45,195 bases of DNA, taken from contig JAQBNS010000011.1 of NCBI GenBank assembly GCA_028288405.1, positions 1-45,195 of the forward strand, given 5' to 3'. A program made the position numbers and the translations under genes. This DNA is from Chitinophagaceae bacterium. Lineage in GTDB: Bacteria; Bacteroidota; Bacteroidia; Cytophagales; Cytophagaceae. Shown here one piece after another: positions 16,829 through 26,692 of the stretch. Under the pieces are notes generated by a model. That model searched no databases, had not been told where the DNA came from, and worked only from the letters and a program-made list of their open reading frames with translations. Within the stretch, counting starts at the first letter, position 1; each line of letters opens with the position of its first letter.

Positions 16829-19800
16829 ATGATACAAACTAAAACTTTCCTTCAGCGAGGTCTTCAGGGGATAAGAAGACTGGCGGCATTCACTACGATC
16901 CTGTTTTTATGTCAACAACATTTAGTGTTAGCACAACTACCTACAGGCTTCGTTCAAAAAACATTAACAGACAATACCATCAAAGAAGCCACTTGCATGA
17001 CTCACGCTCCTGACGGTAGAATTTTCATTGCGGAGCGTGGAGGTATTGTAAAGGTCTATCAAAATGGAACATTATCCGTTTTGCATACTGTTGCCACCAC
17101 TACTTCTGCGGAACAAGGGCTTTTAGGAATTACATTGCATGAGAACTTTGCTCAAAATGGTAAATGCTATATCTATTATACCAACCCTGAACTGACTACT
17201 CATTTTCTGGATGTGATCGTCATCGGTACTAACAATACCATTACATCTTCCACCAGATTGGTACAATTTGATCCGATCATAAACGGCTACCACAATGGGG
17301 GAGCGATGTGGTTCAAAAACGGATACCTCTATTTATGTAACGGAGAAAGTAACGAACCTTCTGAAGCTGCAAATGTAGATTCAGACAGAGGTAAAGTGTT
17401 GCGTTTTCTGGAAGACGGTCAGCCTGCTCCCGGCAATCCATACTACAATACGGCTGGAGCCAATCGTTCCAAGAAAAGTATCTGGGCCATTGGTATGCGA
17501 AATCCATGGGCCATGACTTATGATCCGGCATCGCAACACATGTTCGTTGCTAATGTAGGTGGAGGTTTTGAAGAGATCAACGACATTACCAATCCTGATC
17601 CTGCAAAGAATTACGATTACGGTTGGGATCAAAGAGGAAGATCGGGAACAGACCAGGATCCCAATACTACCATCATGCCTTTCTTTGCCTATAAGCATGA
17701 GAACTGGGGATGCGCCATCACTACGGTAGCTGCATTCAATCCACCGGCTACAAATTATCCGGCAGCATACAAAAATCGCATTTACCTTACCGACTGGTGT
17801 AGTGGTTGGTTGCGTAGTGTTGATCTAAGCAATCCAACAGCACCTTATCAGGAATTTGCACCGGCTGGATTTGGCAGTATATTAGGAATGAGTGTTGGAG
17901 TAGATGGTAACATTTATTACATCAACTACAATACGAAAGGTAGTTTAGCCAGATTAGAATACACCATACAAACGGCACCGATCATAGTCAATCAACCGGT
18001 GAGCAAAACAATATTTGCAGGAGATCCTGTTTCATTTTCTGTATCGGCATCCGGTATTGCTCCTTTTACTTACCAGTGGAAAAAGAATGGAGTGAACATT
18101 ACAGGTGCAACTTCCAATACTTACAGTATAGCATCTGCCGCTTTAACAGACGCGGGTAACTACACAGCAACGGTAACTAACTCCTATGGCAATGTCACCA
18201 GTAATGCAGCGGTGTTGACAGTCAATCCTGCCAACAGTATTCCAGTTGCACACATCACTTCACCTGTTAATGGCGTAAAGTTTACCGTGTTGGATCTCAT
18301 TAATTTCTCCGGTACTGCAACCGATCAGGAAGATGGAACATTACCAGCTTCTGCTTATACTTGGGAAGTACGTCAATACCATAAAGACTGTCCGACCTGC
18401 GAACACTGGCATCCAGGGCCAGGAGTACCAAACGGTGTTACTTCCGGATCATTCATTGCCAGTAACGGAGGAGAAACATCACCCAATATCTGGTTACGTA
18501 TTATTCTTACCGTGAAAGATTCGAATGGACGACTAGGAAAAGATTCTGTGGATATATTTCCTAATCTAACAACGATAACGGCAAAAAGTATTCCTGCCGG
18601 TTTAAGAATCGTTGTAGGATCTGAAGACATCACACCTTACTCCAAAACGATGGCTACCAATGCGCCCATATTGTTACAAGCCATTAGTCCACAAATTGTA
18701 GGAGACAGTTTATACACCTTTGCTTCCTGGGCACATGGAGGTGCTGCCAGTCAGGACATCAGAGTGCCCGCAGCCAATATCACTTACACCGCCAAATTCA
18801 CTAGCGCATTCATCGGACAACGTCCTTATGGAAACATCATCAGAACTATTCCTGGCAAAATAGAAGCCGAGGATTTTGACGAAGGCGGAGAAGGCATAGC
18901 GTATCACGATGGCAGTGCAGGAAATGCTGGCAATGCCTACCGTACAACAGATAACGTAGACATACAAAATTGCTCCGAAGGAACATTCAACTTGGGTTGG
19001 GTAAATAATGGTGAGTGGTTGGAGTATACCGTAAACGTAGCTCAAAATGGCAACTATGATTTAGGATTAAGAATAGCCACTCAAGGCGCAGGCAAAAAAA
19101 TGCATGTAGAAGTAGATGGCCTCAATGTAACAGGAACATTAGCCTTACCACTCACAGGTAGTTTCCAAACCTGGCAAACAGTTACTGTAAACAATATTTC
19201 ATTAACAGCCGGAGCAAAAGTGATTCGTGTTTTCTTTGAAGAAAATGATATCAATTTCAATTACTTCACTTTCACTGCTTCGGGAAATACCAATACACCT
19301 CCAAGTGTAGCAATCATCTCTCCTGAGATGAATAGTATATTTACTGCTCCGGCATCGGTAAACATTGCAGCGAATGCTACAGATGATGGTACCGTTGGCA
19401 AAGTGGAATTCTATAATGGTGCGACACTATTAGGAGAAGATGTTACCGCACCTTATAGTTACAGTTGGACAGCTATAGTTGCAGGAACGTATACTGTTAC
19501 AGCCAAAGCTTATGACAACCTGAATGCGTCCACCACTTCCAGTGGCATTACATTTACAGTGACTCCGCAAACAGGTACTCCAACCAAAACATTGCCCGGA
19601 AAAATTGAAGCGGAAGATTATGACGAAGGAGGAGAAGGAGTGGGCTACCATGACTTAAGTGCGGGCAACTCGGGCAATAAATATAGACTAACGGATAACG
19701 TAGACATTGAAGATTGTGCAGAGGGTACGTTTAATATCGGTTGGGTCAATGCGGGCGAATGGCTGAAATACACTGTTTCCGTTACTCAAGCCGGAACGTA

Positions 19801-20989
19801 TAACCTGGCTTTGCGTGCAGCCGCTCAGGCCGATGGTAAAGCGTTGCATGTTGAAATAGACGGTGTGAATGTTACAGGAACAGTCGCTATACCAAATTCT
19901 GGTGGTTACCAAAACTGGCAAACCATAACCATAGGTAATATCGCTTTGACAACAGGAACCAAAGTGATCCGAGTTGTCTTTGATGCGAATGATATCAACC
20001 TAAACTATTTCAGTTTCACCGCTTCAGGCAGCACCAATGCTTTACCGGTTGTCAGTTTGACTTCTCCTTTGAGTGGTGATGTGTTCAATGCTCCGGCCAC
20101 TGTTACGCTTTCCGCTAATGCAACAGATGATGGCACCATCAGTAAAGTAGAGTTCTACAACGGTGCTGCAAAATTAGGGGAAGATCTTAGCGCTCCTTAT
20201 AATTACAGTTGGACAAATGTTGCTGCAGGCACTTATGCGATCACAGCAAAAGCATACGATAACTTGAATGCATCTGCGTATTCGACTGTAACGACGATCA
20301 CTGTGAATACACCGGCAGGTTCTAATCTTGCGCTGAACAAACCGGCACGTGCTTCATCCCGAAAAGATAACAATGTAAACCGTGATGCCTCCTTGGCTGT
20401 AGACGGTCAGATCGGTACGCGTTGGGAGAGTCAGTGGGCAGATCCACAATGGATTTATATAGACTTGTTGCAAACGTATCAACTCAACAGAGTAAAGATC
20501 ACTTGGGAAAATGCTTTAGGTAAAGATTATCTGATCCAGGTTTCAAACGACAGCACCAACTGGACAGCACCTGCTGCTAAAACGGTAACAGGCAATACAG
20601 TAAAAGTAAACGATTGGGCGATTGCAGCTACAGGTAGATACATTCGTATTTATGGAACGGTGAGAAATACTCAATACGGTTATTCTATTTTCGAGCTCGA
20701 AGTATATGGAACGGCTTCTTCCTTACGAACTGCCGCAGATGATCACACAGCAGGAGTCGTATATCCCAATCCAACAGCAGATCTCTTAAATCTGGAAGGT
20801 TTAGATGAAAATCTTATGGATGTTCGTGTCACCATGACTGATACTTATGGCAACAAAGTGTTTGATCAGCATTACAGCAGTTCTTCGATAGCGCCATTGG
20901 CCATCAAAGCATTTGCTCCGGGTATTTATATGTTGAATGTCTTCTCTAAAGATGAATTAATCTTATCGAGACAATTCATTAAACAATAG
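16829..20989 (+). CDS. T9SS-secreted PQQ-type sugar dehydrogenase with CBM6 and F5/8C modules
   Basis: 1386 residues from the ATG at 16829 (an in-frame TTG at 16796 is less likely). Order: signal peptide ending LVLAQ; glucose/sorbosone dehydrogenase propeller (about 36-380, with NGYHNGGAMWF and IWAIGMRNPWAM), which oxidises sugars using pyrroloquinoline quinone; an Ig-like domain (384-465, TYQWKKNG); a mixed beta region with HWHPGPG; CBM6 (from about 676, KIEAEDFDEGG); a bacterial Ig domain; a second CBM6 (from about 924, KIEAEDYDEGG); a second Ig; a discoidin/F5-8C (CBM32-like) domain (from about 1164, NLALNKPARASS); and a T9SS type A tail (VVYPNPTADLLNL). CBM6 modules often bind beta-glucans or xylans. 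It probably acts on the cell surface or on bound polysaccharide. The true sugar substrate is unknown. Confidence 0.9.
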   Translation: MIQTKTFLQRGLQGIRRLAAFTTILFLCQQHLVLAQLPTGFVQKTLTDNTIKEATCMTHAPDGRIFIAERGGIVKVYQNGTLSVLHTVATTTSAEQGLLGITLHENFAQNGKCYIYYTNPELTTHFLDVIVIGTNNTITSSTRLVQFDPIINGYHNGGAMWFKNGYLYLCNGESNEPSEAANVDSDRGKVLRFLEDGQPAPGNPYYNTAGANRSKKSIWAIGMRNPWAMTYDPASQHMFVANVGGGFEEINDITNPDPAKNYDYGWDQRGRSGTDQDPNTTIMPFFAYKHENWGCAITTVAAFNPPATNYPAAYKNRIYLTDWCSGWLRSVDLSNPTAPYQEFAPAGFGSILGMSVGVDGNIYYINYNTKGSLARLEYTIQTAPIIVNQPVSKTIFAGDPVSFSVSASGIAPFTYQWKKNGVNITGATSNTYSIASAALTDAGNYTATVTNSYGNVTSNAAVLTVNPANSIPVAHITSPVNGVKFTVLDLINFSGTATDQEDGTLPASAYTWEVRQYHKDCPTCEHWHPGPGVPNGVTSGSFIASNGGETSPNIWLRIILTVKDSNGRLGKDSVDIFPNLTTITAKSIPAGLRIVVGSEDITPYSKTMATNAPILLQAISPQIVGDSLYTFASWAHGGAASQDIRVPAANITYTAKFTSAFIGQRPYGNIIRTIPGKIEAEDFDEGGEGIAYHDGSAGNAGNAYRTTDNVDIQNCSEGTFNLGWVNNGEWLEYTVNVAQNGNYDLGLRIATQGAGKKMHVEVDGLNVTGTLALPLTGSFQTWQTVTVNNISLTAGAKVIRVFFEENDINFNYFTFTASGNTNTPPSVAIISPEMNSIFTAPASVNIAANATDDGTVGKVEFYNGATLLGEDVTAPYSYSWTAIVAGTYTVTAKAYDNLNASTTSSGITFTVTPQTGTPTKTLPGKIEAEDYDEGGEGVGYHDLSAGNSGNKYRLTDNVDIEDCAEGTFNIGWVNAGEWLKYTVSVTQAGTYNLALRAAAQADGKALHVEIDGVNVTGTVAIPNSGGYQNWQTITIGNIALTTGTKVIRVVFDANDINLNYFSFTASGSTNALPVVSLTSPLSGDVFNAPATVTLSANATDDGTISKVEFYNGAAKLGEDLSAPYNYSWTNVAAGTYAITAKAYDNLNASAYSTVTTITVNTPAGSNLALNKPARASSRKDNNVNRDASLAVDGQIGTRWESQWADPQWIYIDLLQTYQLNRVKITWENALGKDYLIQVSNDSTNWTAPAAKTVTGNTVKVNDWAIAATGRYIRIYGTVRNTQYGYSIFELEVYGTASSLRTAADDHTAGVVYPNPTADLLNLEGLDENLMDVRVTMTDTYGNKVFDQHYSSSSIAPLAIKAFAPGIYMLNVFSKDELILSRQFIKQ

Positions 20990-21007
20990 AATTGCACGGA
21001 TGAAAAT

Positions 21008-21045
21008 AAAAAAGCAGGACTCATATCGGAGTCCTGCTTTTTTTT
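21008..21045. terminator. Bidirectional terminator between convergent genes
   Basis: AAAGCAGGACTC (21011-21022) and GAGTCCTGCTTT (21029-21040) form a 12-bp perfect stem with a six-base loop. It is flanked by an A-run on the left and T-run on the right, so it can work on both strands for the dehydrogenase and the repeat protein. Confidence 0.93.
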
Positions 21046-21060
21046 ATGCGGTTAAAGTAC

Positions 21061-22872
21061 TTACTTCTGAACGACAAACTTTACACTTTCATTGGTAGAA
21101 CCATTATTCAAATGTAAAATGTATATGCCATTTTTTAATGAAGAGGTATTGATTTCTTTTTTCTCGTTGAAAGAACCTTCCGTAATTTTTTCTCCGGCTA
21201 TTGAATACAGGATATAAGAAGTTTGTTCTTCTATATCCACACCATTCTCAAGCGTTAATAGCTCATCACTTTTCTCTACTTTAAATTCGGCAGACTTAGT
21301 CAATGATTTTTCGAAACCAGAGAACACTAAAGGAATATATTTAATGTATTGGTTATTGGTATAACTCACCTCATGGACAACAGCTCCAGAAACAGTTTTC
21401 ACTATAAAAATCAAATAAGGATAACTTTGTATACTCACACCAGCAGAAGAAGTCCAGCTTCCGGAATAAGTGCTACCGGTTGCTAGTATCGTATTTGTAG
21501 GAAATACAGATCCACCGGCAGGTTTGTCCAGGTTATCGTATACATTATTGGTTGATAAATAGGTCTGAAAATAAAATTGATTCAGCTGCAAAGCCGTTTG
21601 TCCGCCGTTGCTTACGGTATAAGTAAAGTTAACACTGGTTGTAGGATTGAATGTATTCGTTGCAATATTCGTTACCACTAAATCTGTGAAAGAGTAGGGA
21701 AGATATTTTACATAGCGATCGTTCGTTAAAGAAATCTGTGGATGAACTTGTCCCGATAACAGACGAACATCAAAAATAAGGTATGGATAGATTTCTATGC
21801 TAACACCCGGATCATCAGACCAGCTTCCTGTAAACGTAGCGCCAGGAGCCAATGTCAATGGTGCATTACCAAAGATGGATCCACCAGCAGGAACATCAGT
21901 ACCATCATATACACTATTTTGTGAAACATAGGCTTGAAAGTAAAAGCGATCCAGGTATAATGTAGAAGCTCCGTTGTTAGAAATGGTATAAGTATAAGCT
22001 ACGTTATTGCCTGTAATATTAGTGACTGTGATATCGCTTACCACCAAATCCGCAAAGCTTGAAAGCAGATATTTCACATAACGGTCATTTGCAACCGATA
22101 ATTGCGGATGTACCTGTCCGGATAACAGACGAACATCAAAAATTAAATAAGGATACGTTTGCAAACTAACCCCAGGATTATTAGACCAACTGCCTGTAAA
22201 CGTAGCGCCAGGCGCTAATGTCAATGGTGCACTGCCAAAGATAGATCCTCCTGCAGCAACATCAGTACCATCGTACACACTGTTTTGAGAAACATAGGCC
22301 TGGAAATAAAAACGATCCAGGTATAAAGTACTTGCTCCATTGTTACTGATTGTATAGGTATAACTTAATGTATTCCCATTGATACTGTTGACGGTGATAT
22401 TACTGACTACTAAATCAGCAAAACTGGGTGCTACATCTTGTGCCAATGTATTATTCGCAAGATTTGTTTCCTGGCTGACATAACCAGAACGTAGTTTTAC
22501 TTCATAAATTAAATAATGGTAAGTTGAAATACCAGCCGCATTACTGGATGTCCAGCTGCCTGAATAAGTAGCTCCAGGAGTCAATATTGGCGCTGTATTA
22601 CCGAATATTGCTCCACCAGCCGGCAAGTCTGTCGCATCGTAAACACTGTTTGTAGAAACATACGTTTGAAAAAGCAACCGACTCAATTCAAGCGAAGCAT
22701 TGCCTACATTTTGTACCGTGTAGTTGAATGTGAATGAATTGCCGTTCACACTGGTAACAGTAAGGTTAGTCACTGCAAGATCTGCCCGCAAAAGAATTTT
22801 CTGAGCTTTAGCACTTGTTTGAATAAACAGTGACAAAAGCATTACACATAGCATAGTAATTTTTGTTTTCAT
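21061..22872 (-). CDS. T9SS-secreted protein with four exact 122-residue CARDB-like repeats
   Basis: 603 residues: signal peptide (ends SAKAQ), then four consecutive repeats of exactly 122 residues (30-151, 152-273, 274-395, 396-517), a short linker, and a T9SS-type C-terminal domain (about 525-603) ending VKFVVQK. Each repeat starts [AT]DL[AV]V[TS] and contains FTYTVxNxG-like strands, a YVSxNSVYDxxDxPAGG segment and GSWTS, resembling CARDB/Ig-like adhesion modules. No catalytic motif is seen. Repeats 2 and 3 are the closest pair, with about 103 of 122 residues identical. It probably acts as a surface adhesin or stalk. The start at 22872 gives a good signal peptide. It is convergent with the dehydrogenase gene. 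Confidence 0.85.
   Translation of the reverse strand: MKTKITMLCVMLLSLFIQTSAKAQKILLRADLAVTNLTVTSVNGNSFTFNYTVQNVGNASLELSRLLFQTYVSTNSVYDATDLPAGGAIFGNTAPILTPGATYSGSWTSSNAAGISTYHYLIYEVKLRSGYVSQETNLANNTLAQDVAPSFADLVVSNITVNSINGNTLSYTYTISNNGASTLYLDRFYFQAYVSQNSVYDGTDVAAGGSIFGSAPLTLAPGATFTGSWSNNPGVSLQTYPYLIFDVRLLSGQVHPQLSVANDRYVKYLLSSFADLVVSDITVTNITGNNVAYTYTISNNGASTLYLDRFYFQAYVSQNSVYDGTDVPAGGSIFGNAPLTLAPGATFTGSWSDDPGVSIEIYPYLIFDVRLLSGQVHPQISLTNDRYVKYLPYSFTDLVVTNIATNTFNPTTSVNFTYTVSNGGQTALQLNQFYFQTYLSTNNVYDNLDKPAGGSVFPTNTILATGSTYSGSWTSSAGVSIQSYPYLIFIVKTVSGAVVHEVSYTNNQYIKYIPLVFSGFEKSLTKSAEFKVEKSDELLTLENGVDIEEQTSYILYSIAGEKITEGSFNEKKEINTSSLKNGIYILHLNNGSTNESVKFVVQK
21322..22785 (-). repeat. Four tandem 366-bp coding repeats
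   Basis: Repeat boundaries on the minus strand are 22785-22420, 22419-22054, 22053-21688 and 21687-21322, all 366 bases with no length change. Units 2 and 3 encode nearly the same protein but differ at many third codon positions (for LLSGQVHPQ, 5 of 27 bases differ with no amino-acid change). Confidence 0.9.
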
Positions 22873-23070
22873 ACATAAGCTGTTTAAAGGTTGAATAAAA
22901 AGTTAAAATCGCAGGGTTAGAGATGAAAAGCAAGGGACAGTTTAAAGATGGAATAAAAATAACAAGGTGTTAAAACACAATAACGCTGAACACACCATCA
23001 ACAAATCCTTCTGTTCATCTGCTCATGAGAAGGATAGAAGTCCTAACACCATACTTTAAATATTTAACAT

Positions 23071-23103
23071 AAAAAGGTGCCACTCTTGAAAAGAGTACCA
23101 CCT
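23071..23103 (-). terminator. Orphan minus-strand terminator in the 874-base gap
   Basis: AGGTGCCACTCTT (23075-23087) pairs with AAGAGTACCACCT (23091-23103) except for two central bases. On the minus strand a T-run follows (complement of 23071-23075). The nearest upstream minus-strand gene (GH81, stop at 23747) ends more than 640 bases away, with the GC-rich element in between. Confidence 0.7.
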
Positions 23104-23424
23104 CAGGGCAGCTGTTTGAAGGATAAAAAATTATTGGCCAATAAAAATCTTTATTTCAATAAATTCAGTGTGGTTTTTAGTGATTACTAACCGTAATATT
23201 TTCTATTTTTCAGAGCTTGTATAGCGTGATGATGTGGCTAATTCATACGAGAGAATGATATTATTTCCCTTATAATTCAGGGACAACAAAAGGACATGAG
23301 ATAAAATGCAAAAGGAGAGGATGAAGTTTTATTTTTTTCTTGGGGCGAATAAAAATAAAGATCAGCTATAGGATGATTAGGGCATTACCGCCAATCCATC
23401 TTAGAAGCTTATTCAATCATTGAA

Positions 23425-23599
23425 GTGGCGGTCGGGCTTTCGCTCCAAGTCCGCCCATCGCGCAAATCCACGCGCTTCGGGCTTTCCGCTCGATCCCTAA
23501 CGCAAGGCTTTTGCATTAGGGATTGAGCCATTGTTTGAGCTCTTCCCGCTTTTTCAGCGGGAAAGCGAGTGGCGAAAGCCCGGCCCGACGAAGGAGGGA
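23425..23599. repeat. GC-rich multi-hairpin intergenic element, probably a dispersed repeat
   Basis: Composition changes sharply to GC-rich within an AT-rich gap. Two stem-loops are clear: a 13-bp stem (23488-23500 with 23516-23528, one G-T pair) and an 8-bp stem (TTCCCGCT 23543-23550 with AGCGGGAA 23556-23563). The ends are also complementary: GGGCTTTCGC (23434-23443) with GCGAAAGCCC (23572-23581). The phrase TCGGGCTTTC occurs twice as a direct repeat (about 23432 and 23477). No reading frame. I recall similar 'CGGGCTTTCCGCT...' elements scattered in other Bacteroidota genomes. The rest of the gap 22873-23746 shows no gene. Confidence 0.65.
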
Positions 23600-23746
23600 A
23601 ATGCCCAAACTAAAAGAGCTATTAATCATGACAAGCTATTCATTATAAAATGCATATACAGTTAGCATAACAAAGAGACTCATTCCATTAATAGAGTAAT
23701 CTTGGTTATCTTCTCACTTCAGTCATCTTTATTTTTACAAGAATCT

Positions 23747-26692
23747 CTACTCCTTCGGTATCTTCTCTATCCAGGAATCACCTTTTGCATCTTTCAAGAC
23801 CAGTACATAAAAACCGGCGGCATACTTCGAGAGATCCAATGTTTTCTGTCCGACAAATGTACCGGCCTCCAATTCCTGTCCTGTCATGCTAAACAACGAA
23901 TATGTATTATTACCTTCTTCCAACAAAGGCGCAACAATGTGAATTTTATCAAAAGTAGGTTTAGGATATACTTGCCACGTTCCTTTCATGAACACAGCGC
24001 GTATTGGTGAGTACTCCCATTTTCCATCATAATCTACTTGCTTTAGGCGATAATACGTTGTTCCCTGAAATGGTTTTTCATCAATGAAAGAGTAGTACTG
24101 TACATTTTTAGTTGTGCCTTTGCCCATTACTTTTCCGGTATCGAAAAAGTGAATGCCATCTTCACTGCGCTGAATCTGAAAATAATTATTGTTTATTTCC
24201 TGCGAGGTACTCCAAGTCAGTAAGGCCTGATCTCCGGATTTCTCTGCATCGAAGTTCAACAAGGTAACAGGCAGAGGAGACGGACACCATTTGTACGTAA
24301 TCGTTGTATCTTCCGGCAAATACCAGGAACGGCCATCGGTAAAGTCTACCGTGCGTGCAGGAGAGCCCGGTGGATTGTACATCACGTAATGCCGGCAAGG
24401 TCCGTTATCAAATACACCATAAGAAGAATAGTTTGCCAATACACTACTGTTCACGTGTCCAAGACTGTCGAGTGCGTGTATCCAATGATAAAAATGTGCC
24501 GGTGGTGGATCATTAAGATTATCCAAACCAGGATTGTTCCAGACTACACTTACAACACTTCCTCCTGCATAATCAAAACGATAAGGATAGGAACCAAAGC
24601 TTTCGTATTTGGTAACGACTTTGTCGGCCTCGTACGTAGCACGCCACGCCAGAATAACATCCTGCCAAACTTGTTCTTCCGTCAATGCAGGGTTGCCATA
24701 ATAGTCACGTATATCTTTTACAAAGTCTGCATACAATGTTCTGGCATACACCGTATCATGAGCCATGTAGAGCAAGTGCGCATTCATGAGCGATGCATTA
24801 ATGCCTAATCCATATTCAGGATTTACACCAAACCAGGTGTATTTAGCATGTGATGCTCCGTCAATAGTCCATACATACTTGCTGTCAAAAGAAGGAGGGA
24901 AGTTGGTGTCTTCCGTATCAAACCAATATTCTTTTGCTGTTTCCACTTCTGTTAAAAACAAATACATACCCATGTCTCGAACAGTATTGTTGTGTGTGTT
25001 TAAGCCCCATTGGTAAACAGCTGCACAAAAGTTGATCGCTTCAGAAGAAGACTCTTGTCCTGCACCACCTACACGAGCCGAAGTACCACCGGCATGTGAA
25101 TGCCCAAGAAACGGACTGTGAAATCGCATGTAGGGAAAAAGAGGATCACTTCTGTCCCAGCTGTCGATGCCTCGTATCAGCAGGTTCACCATGTTTCCCC
25201 AATTGTTTGGTTGTGCCCACACCGCATCAAACTTGGCGACTGTGGCAGCGCCCCGCAATACATAACCCATTGAAAAATGGAAATCATTCAACAACTGAGG
25301 ACCGAGTACTCCATAATAGGGTGTTAACGTATGCCACTGACTATTGTAATAAAGATAGCGGCCATCGTTTCCGACATTGGGATTCTTCAGCCACAATTCG
25401 AGTTCTACTTTTAACTCTGCGAGAAATTTATTTTTAGCCGCAGTATGTCCAACGAAATCTGCCAGTTCAGTGAGGATAGCAAGTTTGGCAATTTGTTTTC
25501 CTCCGGTATAATTATCTCCTGAAGTAACATATTTCGTTACCTGCATTTGATCATCGATGTACTTGTACAAATGCGGAAATTTTCCGGTTAGCGGAAGCAA
25601 GGGGAGTAATCCAAAATTGTCAAGCACCGTTGTATAAGAGGTTGCATAAGCACACTTTAATTTTCCACGCGGTACTTCAAATTCAAAACCGTTCAATGGC
25701 AAGGTTGAGTTTTTCCAATGATGCGGCAGCAAGCCGATCATGGGCAAGGTTTCTGTACCTTCCATCACCTGAGTTTGGTAACTGAATGTAGTGCTAAGCT
25801 TTGCTGCAGTTTCATTGAAACTCCAGTTCATCTCTGTACCTCGCACAAATACAAAAGCATGCTGCGCAAATTGCTGAAGCGTTGCCAGTGAATTGTCGGG
25901 AAGGGGAGCAACAGTCATGTAGTTTTTACCATTCAAACTGGAAACGAATTTTCGAATGGGATTGATGACTCCACCGTTAACCGGTCGATTCGGCTCTACC
26001 ACATAGGTATAAGTGGAACCCGCTGGAAAAAATATTCCATAACTTGATCCTTGCACAGTAACACCAATGACATTGGTACCGATTGTATTATCGATAACCG
26101 GATCCCATGGCATCCATACTTCCGCCGCTTCAGGACCTGACTTTTCAATGAACACATAAGGTACACCTTGAACCAAGGTGGCCTCCATATTAGACGCCGT
26201 ACTATTATTCAACCGAATCTTGCAATGGTAATCTCCATACGACACCACATTGAGTGTATCCCAAAGTACCCTGTTGCTAAGACCCACATTGATGGCTTGG
26301 TTTGGCCAATCGTTGTCGTTATAGGATTGAGGAAAGGTGTTCTTGACATTGTCGAGACGGTTTTTGAAAATCTCAAAACCATATTCATTTTTCGATTTTA
26401 TCCCATAAGGATATACCCAGGTGGCGAATTGAGGAAAGGTATACAAACCCGGATCCCATATAAAGGCTGTCCACCATTCATGTGTAGTCGGCTTTTGCGT
26501 AAAACCGGGCGTTACTCTCGGAGATCGCGCAGGCGCATCAAACCAGGAACCATCCCATTGACCAGGACTGGGCGGTTCTCCGGGCAGGGGTGACAAATTA
26601 TAACTTCCGAGACCTACATTAACCTCCTGTGCTAAACCTTCATAGTCCCCAAAACAGGAAAGCAGCAGAATACATGTTATCAACCTTTTCAT
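23747..26692 (-). CDS. Second T9SS-secreted GH81 endo-beta-1,3-glucanase
   Basis: 981 residues: signal peptide (MKRLITCILLLSCFGDYEGLAQ), GH81 domain (about 30-800), a fibronectin-like segment (LPVTLLNFDAEKSG) and a T9SS-like tail in which the usual YPNP reads YPKPTFDK. GH81 motifs: THEWWTAFIW, NDFHFSMGY with the acid Asp near residue 469, FHSPFLGHSHAGG and GQESSSEAINF with the catalytic Glu region near 546. It shares motif order with the enzyme at 2461-5490 but is clearly diverged, so it is not a recent copy and may differ in glucan preference. It is the upstream neighbour on the minus strand of the CARDB protein; the GH18 chitinase precedes it. Extracellular beta-1,3-glucan degradation is the expected role. 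Confidence 0.92.
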   Translation of the reverse strand: MKRLITCILLLSCFGDYEGLAQEVNVGLGSYNLSPLPGEPPSPGQWDGSWFDAPARSPRVTPGFTQKPTTHEWWTAFIWDPGLYTFPQFATWVYPYGIKSKNEYGFEIFKNRLDNVKNTFPQSYNDNDWPNQAINVGLSNRVLWDTLNVVSYGDYHCKIRLNNSTASNMEATLVQGVPYVFIEKSGPEAAEVWMPWDPVIDNTIGTNVIGVTVQGSSYGIFFPAGSTYTYVVEPNRPVNGGVINPIRKFVSSLNGKNYMTVAPLPDNSLATLQQFAQHAFVFVRGTEMNWSFNETAAKLSTTFSYQTQVMEGTETLPMIGLLPHHWKNSTLPLNGFEFEVPRGKLKCAYATSYTTVLDNFGLLPLLPLTGKFPHLYKYIDDQMQVTKYVTSGDNYTGGKQIAKLAILTELADFVGHTAAKNKFLAELKVELELWLKNPNVGNDGRYLYYNSQWHTLTPYYGVLGPQLLNDFHFSMGYVLRGAATVAKFDAVWAQPNNWGNMVNLLIRGIDSWDRSDPLFPYMRFHSPFLGHSHAGGTSARVGGAGQESSSEAINFCAAVYQWGLNTHNNTVRDMGMYLFLTEVETAKEYWFDTEDTNFPPSFDSKYVWTIDGASHAKYTWFGVNPEYGLGINASLMNAHLLYMAHDTVYARTLYADFVKDIRDYYGNPALTEEQVWQDVILAWRATYEADKVVTKYESFGSYPYRFDYAGGSVVSVVWNNPGLDNLNDPPPAHFYHWIHALDSLGHVNSSVLANYSSYGVFDNGPCRHYVMYNPPGSPARTVDFTDGRSWYLPEDTTITYKWCPSPLPVTLLNFDAEKSGDQALLTWSTSQEINNNYFQIQRSEDGIHFFDTGKVMGKGTTKNVQYYSFIDEKPFQGTTYYRLKQVDYDGKWEYSPIRAVFMKGTWQVYPKPTFDKIHIVAPLLEEGNNTYSLFSMTGQELEAGTFVGQKTLDLSKYAAGFYVLVLKDAKGDSWIEKIPKE

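Noticed and set aside
23425-23599. CRISPR array or insertion sequence
   Set aside because: No regularly spaced repeat/spacer units and no transposase reading frame; the structure is a few hairpins.
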